Shown here piece after piece: positions 46,470 to 54,733 of a DNA stretch of 64,000 nt. The translations under genes and the position numbers were made by a program. The notes beneath the pieces are model-generated. The model ran no database searches. It worked only from the letters and a program-made list of their open reading frames with translations, and had not been told where the DNA came from. This stretch comes from VBAS01 sp964508655 (lineage in GTDB: Bacteria > Bacteroidota > Bacteroidia > Chitinophagales > Chitinophagaceae): the NCBI GenBank assembly GCA_964508655.1, contig CAZDUO010000009.1, forward strand, positions 1 through 64,000, read 5' to 3'. The stretch's first letter is position 1, and each line of letters starts with the position of its first letter.

Positions 46470-47828
46470 ATGAAAAACCACGTATTGCTTTTTGTTTTAG
46501 GATTCATAACAACAGCCCTGAAATCGCAGGTAGGCATTGGCACCACCAGCCCTAACTCTACGCTTGATATCAGGGGCTCCATATCGGCCAACCTGCGAAC
46601 ATTTACTGCTAATACATCGGCAGCATCCACTGATTATAACCTGGTATTTACCGGTACATCGGCAGCCACACTTACGCTGCCAGATGCCAGTAGTATTGCA
46701 GGCCGGGCTTATGTTATTAAAAATGCCAGCTCAAACAGTTCCGTGCTTACCATAGCCACTACTTCATCGCAAACCATTGACGGGCTCAGCTCATGGACTC
46801 TTTCACAGGCTAATAAAACGATAATTGTAATAAGTAACGGCACTAACTGGTATGCTACTGCCGAAAGTGTTCCGGGCAGCAGTGCAGGCAGCGCCTGGGT
46901 GCTGGGTGGCAATAGTGTGAGCTCAGTTCAAAATCTGGGCACTACAAGTAACTATGCACTTCCTTTTATTACCAACAATTCTGAAAAGATGCGCCTTTCA
47001 ACCGGGGGCAGCCTGGGTATAGGTACTACTACATTCAACAGCACGAACCCGGAACGATTATTTGTGGATGCCGGCACTTCATCCAATGATTATCAGAATG
47101 TGATTTATGCCAAAGGAAATACCAACAGCTATGCCCAGTTCAATATTCAGAATGTAAGCAACGGTGGCGGCGCCAGCACGGATATTGTTGCTACTGCTGA
47201 TAATGGTACGGAAACAGCCAACTTTGTTGACCTCGGCATTAATTCCAGTAATTATAACAACGGTATGTCGAGCCTGCTCAACGGGGCCAACAATGCGTAC
47301 CTCTACAGCAAAGGAGAAGATTTTGTTATCGGCAATGCCAGCACTTCCAAATCCATCATCTTTTTTACCGGCGGCGATGCCCCTTCCAACGAAAAATTCA
47401 GGCTCAACAGCAGTGGTGTTTCTTTTAAGGCTGATATTTTTCCTTCTTCTGATAACAATTATTTGCTGGGAAAATCCGGCGCCCGGTGGAGCGCCGTATG
47501 GGCAGCCAACGGAACCATTCAAACCTCCGACATCAGGACGAAAAAAAATATCAGGACACTGCCTTACGGTTTACGGGAAGTGATGATGATGCGCCCTGTC
47601 ACGTATCAATGGAAAAATGAAGCAGCGGGTAAAATAAAGGTAGGATTAATTGCACAGGAAGTAAAAGCAGTGATTCCAGAAGTGGTTATCGGAGACGAAA
47701 CGACTGAAACACTGGGAATGAATTACGCCGAACTGGTGCCGGTGCTGGTAAAAGCGATACAGGAACAACAGAAGCAGATTGAGCAGTTGAGAAAAGATTT
47801 GAATGCCCTGGCTGCCAGGCGACATTAA
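46470..47828 (+). CDS. Tail-fibre-like surface protein with C-terminal S74 chaperone domain
   Basis: 452 residues: a signal peptide (MKNHVLLFVLGFITTALKSQ), then VGIGTTSPNSTLDIRG, the usual opening of Bacteroidota tail-fibre-like proteins. A long Ser/Thr/Asn-rich beta region follows. The end is an intramolecular chaperone domain of the peptidase S74 type, with SDIRTKKNIRTLPYGL, the auto-cleavage region, VGLIAQEVKAVIPEVV, and a coiled coil (VLVKAIQEQQKQIEQLRKDL) for trimerisation. It is probably a secreted trimer at the cell surface. The T9SS cargo gene follows 22 bases later. Confidence 0.88.
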   Translation: MKNHVLLFVLGFITTALKSQVGIGTTSPNSTLDIRGSISANLRTFTANTSAASTDYNLVFTGTSAATLTLPDASSIAGRAYVIKNASSNSSVLTIATTSSQTIDGLSSWTLSQANKTIIVISNGTNWYATAESVPGSSAGSAWVLGGNSVSSVQNLGTTSNYALPFITNNSEKMRLSTGGSLGIGTTTFNSTNPERLFVDAGTSSNDYQNVIYAKGNTNSYAQFNIQNVSNGGGASTDIVATADNGTETANFVDLGINSSNYNNGMSSLLNGANNAYLYSKGEDFVIGNASTSKSIIFFTGGDAPSNEKFRLNSSGVSFKADIFPSSDNNYLLGKSGARWSAVWAANGTIQTSDIRTKKNIRTLPYGLREVMMMRPVTYQWKNEAAGKIKVGLIAQEVKAVIPEVVIGDETTETLGMNYAELVPVLVKAIQEQQKQIEQLRKDLNALAARRH

Positions 47829-47850
47829 ACCTGAAACACCGATCCTACTT

Positions 47851-49275
47851 ATGAAAAAGAAATTATCTGTACTTTGCTTTTTGTGGTTTGCCTGTATGGT
47901 GGCCGGCGCCCAGGTAAGTTTTTACAACAATGGCATTTTGAAACTGAGTGTGTCCGGCGATATTGTGTACATCAATGGTGCATTTACCAACACTTCTTCT
48001 GCCTCCCTCACCAATAATGGCCAGTTGTATGTGCAGGGCAATCTTGACAACAGTGAAGGCTCCATGACAGCAGGCACTGGTACCCTTTACCTGAACGGCA
48101 GCAGTGCACAAACCATTAGCGGAAGCCAGCCATTCAACACTTTCAATCTTGTAACTAATAACAGCTCGGGCATTACCCTGAATAATAATCTCAGCATTAG
48201 CGGTATCCATACTTTTACCGGCGGCATCATTACCACTTCAGCCACTCCCAATTATCTTGTTTACGAATCAGGCGCCTCTTACAGCGGCAGCGCCGACAGC
48301 CGGCATGTAAACGGCTGGGTAAAAAAAACAGGCAGTGACGATTTTGAATTTCCCGCAGGCGATGGCACTTACCTGCGGCCGGTACAACTGAAAAATATTT
48401 CCGGCGCATCTGAATTTAATGTGAAATACTTTTCCGGAACTCCCTATACCAACCAGCTTCAATCGCCTATTCAGTCAGTGAATGCCTATGAATACTGGCA
48501 GATAAATAAAGTTTCAGGAGGTTCTTCTTCCGTTCACCTGAACTGGGACAATAGCAAAGTTACTTTTCCACCCTACCAGATGGCTGATATTGCTGCATCA
48601 TTTTATGATGGCAGCAACTGGACAGACCAGGGCGGCAGCGCTACTGGTAATATTCTCACTACCGGCGACATAACGTCAAACAGTGTTTCCTCGTTTGGAT
48701 ATTTTGTCATTGGCAGCAAATCGCTGCCCTTGCCGCTGAAGTTTATCAGCTTTACCGCACAGCGAAAAGAAAATTATACCGACCTGCGGTGGGTGACGGC
48801 TGATGAAACCAATACCGAACGTTTCGAAATAGAGCGCAGCGAAAACGGAACCAATTTTTCAACAATTTTCTCCATGCCAGCCATCAACCGGCCTGCCATA
48901 CAGGAATACACATATAAAGATTTCCGCCTGGTAAACGGCATCGCTTTTTACCGCATCCGATGTGTTGATATAGATGGAAAATACAAATATTCAAAAGTGG
49001 CTGCTGTATATGAAAGCAGTTATTTGAATAAAAATATCATGGCCATGAACCCTGTACGTGATGAAATTATAATCCGTACCCGCAGCGACGAACCTGCGCC
49101 GGTCAGCTATACATTACTCACCGAGGCAGGTCAGGTGATGCTGAAAGGTAAATTGCAGTTAAAGGCCGGCACGGACAATACCATCCGGCTTCCCTTCAGG
49201 CCGGTGCATGGTATTTATTTTCTGCGACTACACACAGCGGGAAAAGAATATGTACAAAAATTATTGATAAACTGA
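47851..49275 (+). CDS. Secreted protein with T9SS C-terminal sorting domain
   Basis: About 474 residues from the ATG at 47851 (MKKKLSVLCFLWFACMVAGA, signal peptide); the frame back to 47803 overlaps the previous gene and is unlikely. A beta-rich repeat region holds NNGQLYVQGNLDNSEGSM and LNGSSAQTISGSQPF. A fibronectin-like module follows (LKFISFTAQRKENYTDLRWV ... ENGTNFSTI). The type A sorting domain at the end reads GIYFLRLHTAGKEYVQKLLI. It is exported by the type IX system and likely anchored outside the cell. Probably co-transcribed with the S74 protein. Confidence 0.85.
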   Translation: MKKKLSVLCFLWFACMVAGAQVSFYNNGILKLSVSGDIVYINGAFTNTSSASLTNNGQLYVQGNLDNSEGSMTAGTGTLYLNGSSAQTISGSQPFNTFNLVTNNSSGITLNNNLSISGIHTFTGGIITTSATPNYLVYESGASYSGSADSRHVNGWVKKTGSDDFEFPAGDGTYLRPVQLKNISGASEFNVKYFSGTPYTNQLQSPIQSVNAYEYWQINKVSGGSSSVHLNWDNSKVTFPPYQMADIAASFYDGSNWTDQGGSATGNILTTGDITSNSVSSFGYFVIGSKSLPLPLKFISFTAQRKENYTDLRWVTADETNTERFEIERSENGTNFSTIFSMPAINRPAIQEYTYKDFRLVNGIAFYRIRCVDIDGKYKYSKVAAVYESSYLNKNIMAMNPVRDEIIIRTRSDEPAPVSYTLLTEAGQVMLKGKLQLKAGTDNTIRLPFRPVHGIYFLRLHTAGKEYVQKLLIN

Positions 49276-49316
49276 TACCCGGCAGCGGTTGAAATATTTT
49301 TGAGAATCTGGATTTT

Positions 49317-49353
49317 AAGGCGGGGGCGATTTCCATCGTCCCCTTAATTATTT
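49317..49353 (+). terminator. Rho-independent terminator after the T9SS cargo gene
   Basis: GGGGGCGAT (49322-49330) pairs with ATCGTCCCC (49335-49343) over 9 bp with one G-T pair and a TTCC loop, followed by TTAATTATTT. It ends inside the last codons of the convergent hisIE gene. Confidence 0.75.
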
Positions 49354-49938
49354 ATGGCGTGCCGAAAGCTTATTTACTACTTCCCGGAGCCGGCAGTTTT
49401 TAGCCTGCAGCAGCACAAGATAATGGTAAAGCAGGTCGGCAGCTTCGTCCAGAAATTTTTCCTTATCGCTGTCTTTGCTTTCTATCACCAGTTCCACGGC
49501 TTCTTCACCCACCTTCTGTGCAATGGTATTAATGCCTTTGGTGAAAAGCGAGGAAGTATAAGATTTTTCCGAAGGATTATTTTTCCGGTCAGCAATCACC
49601 GCCTCCAGCCGCTCCAGCGAAAAAGAGGAGTTGTCTTCATTGAAACATGTATCGGCGCCGGTATGGCACACCGGGCCCGTCGGCGTAGCCTTTATCAGCA
49701 GCGTGTCATTATCACAATCGCTTTTGATTTCTTTTACCAGTAAAAAATTATGGCTGGTTTCGCCTTTGGTCCACAGCCTTTGCTTGCTGCGGCTGAAGAA
49801 GGTGACCCTTCCATCTGCTTTGGTTTTTTCCAGTGCTTCGGCATTCATAAAACCAAGCATCAGCACTTTGCTGCTTACCGCATCCTGTACAATGGCAGGT
49901 ATCAGCCCGTCCGGGTATTTTGAAAAATCTATAATCAT
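49348..49938 (-). CDS. hisIE: Bifunctional phosphoribosyl-AMP cyclohydrolase / phosphoribosyl-ATP pyrophosphatase
   Basis: About 196 residues from the ATG at 49938 (MIIDFSKYPDGLIPAIVQDA); a frame to 49980 is not needed. The HisI part has FFSRSKQRLWTKGETSHNF and the zinc Cys/Asp cluster SDCDNDTLL ... CHTGADTCF. The HisE part has SYTSSLFTKGINTIAQKVGE and EAADLLYHYLVLL with the metal-binding acidic residues. It catalyses steps 2 and 3 of histidine synthesis. It is the last gene of the his operon, separated from the rest by a 165-base stretch of hairpins. Confidence 0.95.
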   Translation of the reverse strand: MIIDFSKYPDGLIPAIVQDAVSSKVLMLGFMNAEALEKTKADGRVTFFSRSKQRLWTKGETSHNFLLVKEIKSDCDNDTLLIKATPTGPVCHTGADTCFNEDNSSFSLERLEAVIADRKNNPSEKSYTSSLFTKGINTIAQKVGEEAVELVIESKDSDKEKFLDEAADLLYHYLVLLQAKNCRLREVVNKLSARHK

Positions 49939-49995
49939 GTAAAGAATTTTTTGTTGGTCAGCAATTTTAATTCTCTTCACCGTCCCTTGTGCCTG

Positions 49996-50116
49996 CCCGC
50001 CGTATCCGCCTCAGGAGGAGCAGGCGGGTCACTCTTGCTGACGCTATGGTCAGCATCTCTGACGGAGTCTGATACTCGTCAGAGTCGTCAGACCCGACAA
50101 GCTTTACTTCGTCGGG
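49996..50116. repeat. Cluster of four short palindromes between his genes
   Basis: Four consecutive inverted repeats lie in 121 bases: CCCGCC/GGCGGG (49996-50028), TGCTGAC/GTCAGCA (50036-50055), CTCTGACG/CGTCAGAG (50057-50084) and CCCGAC/GTCGGG (50093-50116). The last one contains the stop codon of the 59-residue gene. They look like separate dispersed palindromic elements that accumulated here. They could also shape or cut the his mRNA before hisIE. Confidence 0.65.
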
Positions 50117-50283
50117 ACTTGTACGTCCTTATCGCTATGCTGCTTTTTAAGTAAACTCAATAATTTTTCATACCGCTCCCTTCTTCTTTCATGCTCTTGT
50201 TCCTGTCTGTTTCTTTCCCGCTGCCACATATAGTTTGCAATCAGCAGGCTTAAAATAGCAACGATGATAACTATTATTATCAT
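50104..50283 (-). CDS. Small membrane protein (59 residues) coupled to hisF
   Basis: A short gene whose ATG overlaps the hisF stop as ATGA. The product is one hydrophobic N-terminal helix (MIIIVIIVAILSLLIANYMW) and then a highly charged helix (QRERNRQEQEHERRRERYEK), ending KDVQVPTK. The tight ATGA junction and the clear membrane-plus-coil design argue that it is real. I do not recognise a family. Its stop lies in a palindrome, so the original end may have been altered by repeat insertion. A role in histidine synthesis is not implied beyond co-expression. Confidence 0.65.
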   Translation of the reverse strand: MIIIVIIVAILSLLIANYMWQRERNRQEQEHERRRERYEKLLSLLKKQHSDKDVQVPTK

Positions 50284-51038
50284 AACCTCACCGGAATTTT
50301 TTGTTCATGCAAATATTGTTTCAAATCCGGTATATGTATTTCCTTAAAATGAAAAATACTTGCTGCCAGCGCTGCATCGGCCGAAGCTTTTTCAAACACT
50401 TCGGCAAAATGCTCCATTGTGCCGGCGCCCCCGCTGGCAATTACAGGCACGGGCAGGCTTTCAGCAAGCAATTTTGTGATGTCAATGGCAAAACCATTTT
50501 TGGTTCCGTCATGGTTCATGGATGTCAGCAGAATTTCGCCTGTCCCGCGGTCAACGGCTTCTTTGGCCCAGGCAAAACATTTTTTACCCGTTTTTGTTCT
50601 TCCGCCATCCAGGTACACATACCACTCGCCGTCTTCTTCTTTTTTTGTGTCAATAGCCAGCACCACGCACTGGCTGCCGAATTCTTTTGACAGTTCATTC
50701 AGCAGAGCCGGGTTCTTAAAGGCTGATGTATTCACCGAAATTTTATCGGCCCCGTTTTGCAGCAGCACATTCACATCTTCCACGCTGCTGATGCCACCGC
50801 CTGCTGTAAAAGGAATGTTTACATGATGCGCTATTTTATTCACCAGTTCACACAGCGTTTTTCTTTTTTCCACCGTAGCGGCGATGTCGAGAAACACCAG
50901 CTCATCCGCTCCTTCTTTTGCATACAGGGCACCCAGTTCCACCGGGTCGCCTGCATCACGCAGGTTGATGAAGCGGGTGCCTTTCACGGTTCTCCCGTCT
51001 TTGATGTCAAGGCAGGGTATAATGCGTTTTGATAACAA
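50280..51038 (-). CDS. hisF: Imidazole glycerol phosphate synthase, cyclase subunit
   Basis: 252 residues, a TIM barrel with IPCLDIKDGRTVKGTRF (catalytic Asp about 11), LVFLDIAATVEKR, VVLAIDTKKE (second catalytic Asp), GTGEILLTSMNHDGTKNGF and VIASGGAGTMEHFAEVFEKA. With HisH it turns PRFAR and ammonia into imidazole glycerol phosphate and AICAR. It is separated from hisA by 32 bases and its stop overlaps the start of the small membrane protein gene. Confidence 0.97.
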   Translation of the reverse strand: MLSKRIIPCLDIKDGRTVKGTRFINLRDAGDPVELGALYAKEGADELVFLDIAATVEKRKTLCELVNKIAHHVNIPFTAGGGISSVEDVNVLLQNGADKISVNTSAFKNPALLNELSKEFGSQCVVLAIDTKKEEDGEWYVYLDGGRTKTGKKCFAWAKEAVDRGTGEILLTSMNHDGTKNGFAIDITKLLAESLPVPVIASGGAGTMEHFAEVFEKASADAALAASIFHFKEIHIPDLKQYLHEQKIPVRL

Positions 51039-51070
51039 CTGATTCTGTTGAATTATTGATTAATTATTCA

Positions 51071-51853
51071 TTATGGCTGGATGAACATTCTTAAATCCTT
51101 CAGCAGGATTCTTTTCTCATAGAGTGCTTTTCCCACAATGGCACCGCGGCAACCGGCTTCCCTCAGTTGCACCAGGTCGTTCACCGACGATACGCCACCG
51201 CTTGCAATCAAATCAATGGAAGGATGCACATTCAGGATTTTTTTATACAAATCAATTCCCGTTCCCTGCAGCAGCCCGTCTTTGCTGATGTCGGTGCAGA
51301 AAAACTGTTTTATGCCTTTCAGCTTGTAGTTTTCAATGAGGTCGGGAACAGTTACATCCGTTGTTTCAGACCAACCTTTGACGGCAATCTTTTCATCCTT
51401 CACATCAGCGCCGATGATAAATTTCTCCGCTCCAAACTCAATCAGCCAACCTGTAAACGTGTTTTCATCCTTTACTGCCATGCTGCCTATGGCGGCAAAA
51501 GCGGCGCCTGAGTTAAAACAGATGCGCACATTTTCTTTTGAACTTATGCCGCCGCTGAAGTCAATCACCAGGTTTGTTTTGCCGGCTATTTGCTCCAGCA
51601 CTTTCCAGTTTTTCACGTCACCGGCCCGGGCGCCATCCAGGTCCACCAGGTGAAGCCGTTTCAGGCCGGCATCTTCAAACTGTTTGGCAACTTCCAGCGG
51701 ATTTTCATTATAAATTTTTTTTTGCTCATAATCCCCTTTTGTCAGGCGCACACATTTGCCTTCGATAATGTCAATGGCAGGAATAATGAACCCCCAACCT
51801 CCCGGAAGCGGCTTGGTGGTTTCGTCCCGGATTTTTTTTCTTGGTTCATTCAT
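51071..51853 (-). CDS. hisA: ProFAR isomerase with unusual N-terminal extension
   Basis: 260 residues. The barrel starts at IIPAIDIIEGKCVRLTKGDY (catalytic Asp), with IIGADVKDEKIAVKGWSE (second Asp) and IASGGVSSVNDLVQLREAGC. It isomerises ProFAR to PRFAR. Normal HisA begins within a residue or two of IIPAID, but here about 22 residues precede it, including ETTKPLPGGWG, encoded by GC-rich sequence like the dispersed repeats of this genome. The hisH stop overlaps this start as ATGA. An ATG closer to IIPAID is not present, so the extension is probably translated. Confidence 0.95.
   Translation of the reverse strand: MNEPRKKIRDETTKPLPGGWGFIIPAIDIIEGKCVRLTKGDYEQKKIYNENPLEVAKQFEDAGLKRLHLVDLDGARAGDVKNWKVLEQIAGKTNLVIDFSGGISSKENVRICFNSGAAFAAIGSMAVKDENTFTGWLIEFGAEKFIIGADVKDEKIAVKGWSETTDVTVPDLIENYKLKGIKQFFCTDISKDGLLQGTGIDLYKKILNVHPSIDLIASGGVSSVNDLVQLREAGCRGAIVGKALYEKRILLKDLRMFIQP
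51790..51825. repeat. Repeat-like GC-rich segment encoding the HisA N-terminal extension
   Basis: CCCCCAACCTCCCGGAAGCG and the following GCTTGGTGG, read on the minus strand, encode the extra TTKPLPGGWG of HisA. The composition resembles the CCCC ... GGGG repeat at 63897. The identification as a repeat copy is by eye. Confidence 0.4.
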
Positions 51854-52461
51854 AGTTTCAGGAAATTTAAAAGAATCGCTTCACCTGCTTTTGCACTTTT
51901 CTCGGGATGAAACTGCACACCGTAAAAATTACTCTTATGCAAAGCGCTGCTGTAGGGCTGAATATAGTTTGTTGTGGCAATACTATGTTCCCCCAATGCA
52001 GCATAATAGCTGTGTACAAAATAGCAATGGCTGTTTTCCGGCACTTCTTTAAATAAATCCGATTTCAAATTATTAATTGTATTCCATCCTATCTGCGGAA
52101 TTTTGGCCTCATACTCCGGCCCCTTTTTCTTACGCAGAGGGGGTGTGAAGCGGCGAACCTTTTCATCAAATATTCCCAGACATTCCGTATCATTTTCTTC
52201 AGAATATTTACACATCAGCTGCATGCCGAGGCAAATGCCCAGCACCGGTTGTATGAGTGAGCAAATCAGCTTATCCAGGTTTCTTTCTTTCAGATAATTC
52301 ATGGCGGTGCTTGCTTCACCCACGCCGGGAAAAATCACTTTGTCAGCAGCTTTTATTTCTTCGGCATTGTCAGTCACGGTGGCCGTGCAGCCTGTCCTTT
52401 CCAATGCGTAAAGCACAGAACGGATATTGCCGGCATTATATTTAATAATAACAAGTTTCAT
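51850..52461 (-). CDS. hisH: Imidazole glycerol phosphate synthase, glutaminase subunit
   Basis: 203 residues of the class I glutamine amidotransferase type: VIFPGVGEASTAMNYL, VLGICLGMQLMCKYSEE with the nucleophile Cys, and YGVQFHPEKSAKAGE with the His and Glu of the triad. It supplies ammonia to HisF. Its start shares one base with the hisB stop (TGATG) and its stop overlaps hisA (ATGA). Confidence 0.97.
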   Translation of the reverse strand: MKLVIIKYNAGNIRSVLYALERTGCTATVTDNAEEIKAADKVIFPGVGEASTAMNYLKERNLDKLICSLIQPVLGICLGMQLMCKYSEENDTECLGIFDEKVRRFTPPLRKKKGPEYEAKIPQIGWNTINNLKSDLFKEVPENSHCYFVHSYYAALGEHSIATTNYIQPYSSALHKSNFYGVQFHPEKSAKAGEAILLNFLKL

Positions 52462-53645
52462 CAGAGTACTCCTTTGGTTGTCGGCAACTGCATATTCTCT
52501 GCATCCCGCTTCACTGCCATCTTTATAGCTTTTGCCAATGCTTTAAATATGGATTCAATCTTATGGTGCTCGTTTTCACCTTCCGCTTTTATGTTCAGGT
52601 TGCAGCGGGCCGCATCGCTGAACGATTTAAAAAAGTGAAAAAACATTTCCGCAGGCATGTCGCCAATTTTTTCTCTTTTAAATTCCGCATCCCAAACCAG
52701 CCAGCTCCGCCCGCCGAAATCAAGGGCTACCTGCGCCAGGCAGTCATCCATCGGCAGCAGGAAACCATAGCGGTTAATTCCGGCTTTATTGCCCAGCGCT
52801 TTTGCAAATGCTTCGCCCAGCGCAATACCTGTATCTTCAATCGTGTGATGTTCGTCAATATGCAAATCGCCCTGCACGGTTATTTTTAAATCAGTGCCGC
52901 TGTGCCTGCCAAGCTGGTCGAGCATGTGGTTGAAAAAATTCAAACCGGTGTTGATTTCCGTCCTGCCACTGCCGTCGGGGTTCAGCTCAATACTGATTTT
53001 TGTTTCATTGGTGTTTCTTTCATGCCGTACAAAGCGGTTGCCAAGCTTCAGAAATTCATAAATCTTTTTCCACGATGTAGTTTCCAGTGCAATCACCGGT
53101 AGCAGCGCCTGCAGCGAATCTTTTATTTCACCGGCACCGAGGCCGGGGTCATTGTTCAGCCAGATGGCTTTGCATCCAAGATTTTTTGCCAGCTGCACAT
53201 CGGTAATCCTGTCGCCGATGACATACGAATTTGTCAAATCGTATTCCGGGTTGTTTACATATTTTGTAAACATACCTGTTGCTGGTTTACGCGTCGGTTT
53301 GTTTTCGTGAGCAAAACTTTTATCAACCAGCACATCGCTGAAAACAATGCCTTCGCTGGCCAGTTGCTTCATAATAAAATTCTGCACCTGCAGGAAATTT
53401 TCTTCCGGGTAAGAAGCCGTGCCAAGGCCGTCCTGGTTGGTGGGCATTACCAGTTCATAATCGAATTCATGTGCAATACGTGAAAGCCAGGAAAACATAC
53501 CCGGGTAAAATTCCAGTTTGTCAAATGAATCAACCTGGTAGGTGGGCGGCGTTTCTTTGATGAGGGTTCCGTCACGATCGATAAATAAAATTTTGACACC
53601 CCCTGTCTCCGCCGCGGCGGAAGAACTTTGATTCGATGCATTCAT
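52461..53645 (-). CDS. hisB: Bifunctional histidinol-phosphatase / imidazoleglycerol-phosphate dehydratase
   Basis: 394 residues. The N-terminal HAD phosphatase has FIDRDGTLIKETPP and YVIGDRITDVQLAKNLG. The C-terminal dehydratase has HHTIEDTGIALGEAFAKALG and EGENEHHKIESIFKALAKAI with the manganese His/Glu clusters. It performs steps 6 and 8. The first 17 residues (SNQSSSAAAETGG) are an extra extension encoded by a stretch containing the 14-bp palindrome TCCGCCGCGGCGGA. The gene starts directly after the hisC stop with no gap. Confidence 0.96.
   Translation of the reverse strand: MNASNQSSSAAAETGGVKILFIDRDGTLIKETPPTYQVDSFDKLEFYPGMFSWLSRIAHEFDYELVMPTNQDGLGTASYPEENFLQVQNFIMKQLASEGIVFSDVLVDKSFAHENKPTRKPATGMFTKYVNNPEYDLTNSYVIGDRITDVQLAKNLGCKAIWLNNDPGLGAGEIKDSLQALLPVIALETTSWKKIYEFLKLGNRFVRHERNTNETKISIELNPDGSGRTEINTGLNFFNHMLDQLGRHSGTDLKITVQGDLHIDEHHTIEDTGIALGEAFAKALGNKAGINRYGFLLPMDDCLAQVALDFGGRSWLVWDAEFKREKIGDMPAEMFFHFFKSFSDAARCNLNIKAEGENEHHKIESIFKALAKAIKMAVKRDAENMQLPTTKGVL
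53608..53621. repeat. Perfect palindrome within the hisB start region
   Basis: TCCGCCGCGGCGGA is a perfect 14-bp palindrome lying in frame in the non-conserved N-terminal extension of HisB. Its ends match the TCCGCC...GGCGGA palindrome at 22069-22094. Confidence 0.6.
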
Positions 53646-54731
53646 TTAATTCGATTTATAGTTTTCTAATGCGGTCATTAATTGTTTATTTTCTTCCGGT
53701 GTGCCGATAGTAATCCGCAGGCAATCTTCACACAGCACTACTTTGCTCCGGTCTCTTACAATGATTCCTTCGCTACATAAGTAGTCGTATATTTTTCCCG
53801 CATCTTTAATTTTCATCAGCAAAAAATTGGCATCAGACGGGTAAACCGTCACCGTATTATCAAAGGCCAGCAGGTCGTTCTTCAGCTTTTCTCTTTCTTT
53901 CACCGTAATTGTTATATGTTCATTTACCCAATCTACTTTATCAAGTGCTTCCAGCGCCAGCAGTTGCGTGGCGGTATTGATATTGTAAGGGTACTTCACT
54001 TTATTCATCAGCTCAATGATGGGTTGCGAAGCGAATGCCATTCCCAGCCGCAGGCCTGCCAGCCCCCAGGCTTTGCTCAATGTCTGCATCACCACCAGGT
54101 TGGGGTATTCGGTAAGTTCAGCGATGAAAGTTTTTTGTTTTGCAAAATTGATATAGGCTTCATCAATCACCACAAGGCCGCTGAAATTATTCAGGATAAC
54201 TTCCACATCAGCCCGGTGCATGCTGTTGCCGGTGGGATTGTTGGGCGAACAGATAAAAATAAGTTTGGTAAACGGGTCAATGGCATATTCAACCGCTTCA
54301 AGGTTGAGCTGGTAATCTTTTGTAAGGCTGATTTTGTTCACCTTCACATCGTTCATCTCCGCACATACTTCGTACATGCCATAAGTAGGAGGGAAGATGA
54401 TAACATTATCTCTCCCCGGCACACAAAAAATGCGGTAAAGTAAATCAATGGCTTCATCACTCCCATTGCCAAGAAAAATATTTTGCGGCGGCACACCTTT
54501 TATTTTGCTGAGTTTTTCTTTTACCTCCATTTGCAGCGGGTCGGGATAGCGATTGACCCTCACCCCCGGCCCCCCTCCTGACGGAGAAGGGAGAAACAGC
54601 GGGGAACCAAATGAATTTTCATTTGCATCCAGAAAAACGGAAGCCTTGCCGCTGAACTCATGACGTGCCGATGAGTAAGGCGTCATCTTCCTGATGTTTT
54701 CACGAACCAAATTATCCAGGTTAAACTCCAT
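53646..54731 (-). CDS. hisC: Histidinol-phosphate aminotransferase with internal insertion
   Basis: 361 residues, class I/II PLP aminotransferase: FLDANENSFG at the start, SPNNPTGNSMH, VVIDEAYINFA, and the PLP Lys in MQTLSKAWGLAGLRLGMAF. It makes histidinol phosphate from imidazole acetol phosphate. Between ENSFGSPL and NRYPDPLQ, where relatives have a short loop, this protein has FLPSPSGGGPGVRV, about 10 extra residues encoded by a GC-rich repeat (54557-54594). The frame is kept and the site lies in an exposed N-terminal segment. Confidence 0.96.
   Translation of the reverse strand: MEFNLDNLVRENIRKMTPYSSARHEFSGKASVFLDANENSFGSPLFLPSPSGGGPGVRVNRYPDPLQMEVKEKLSKIKGVPPQNIFLGNGSDEAIDLLYRIFCVPGRDNVIIFPPTYGMYEVCAEMNDVKVNKISLTKDYQLNLEAVEYAIDPFTKLIFICSPNNPTGNSMHRADVEVILNNFSGLVVIDEAYINFAKQKTFIAELTEYPNLVVMQTLSKAWGLAGLRLGMAFASQPIIELMNKVKYPYNINTATQLLALEALDKVDWVNEHITITVKEREKLKNDLLAFDNTVTVYPSDANFLLMKIKDAGKIYDYLCSEGIIVRDRSKVVLCEDCLRITIGTPEENKQLMTALENYKSN
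54557..54594. repeat. In-frame repeat insertion in hisC
   Basis: A 38-base GC-rich block (minus strand: TCTCCCTTCTCCGTCAGGAG then GGGGGCCGGGGGTGAGGG) encodes the extra SPSGGGPGVR of HisC. It shares CTCCCT, CTCCG and CCGGG with the block in hisD. Confidence 0.6.
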
Positions 54732-54733
54732 AG

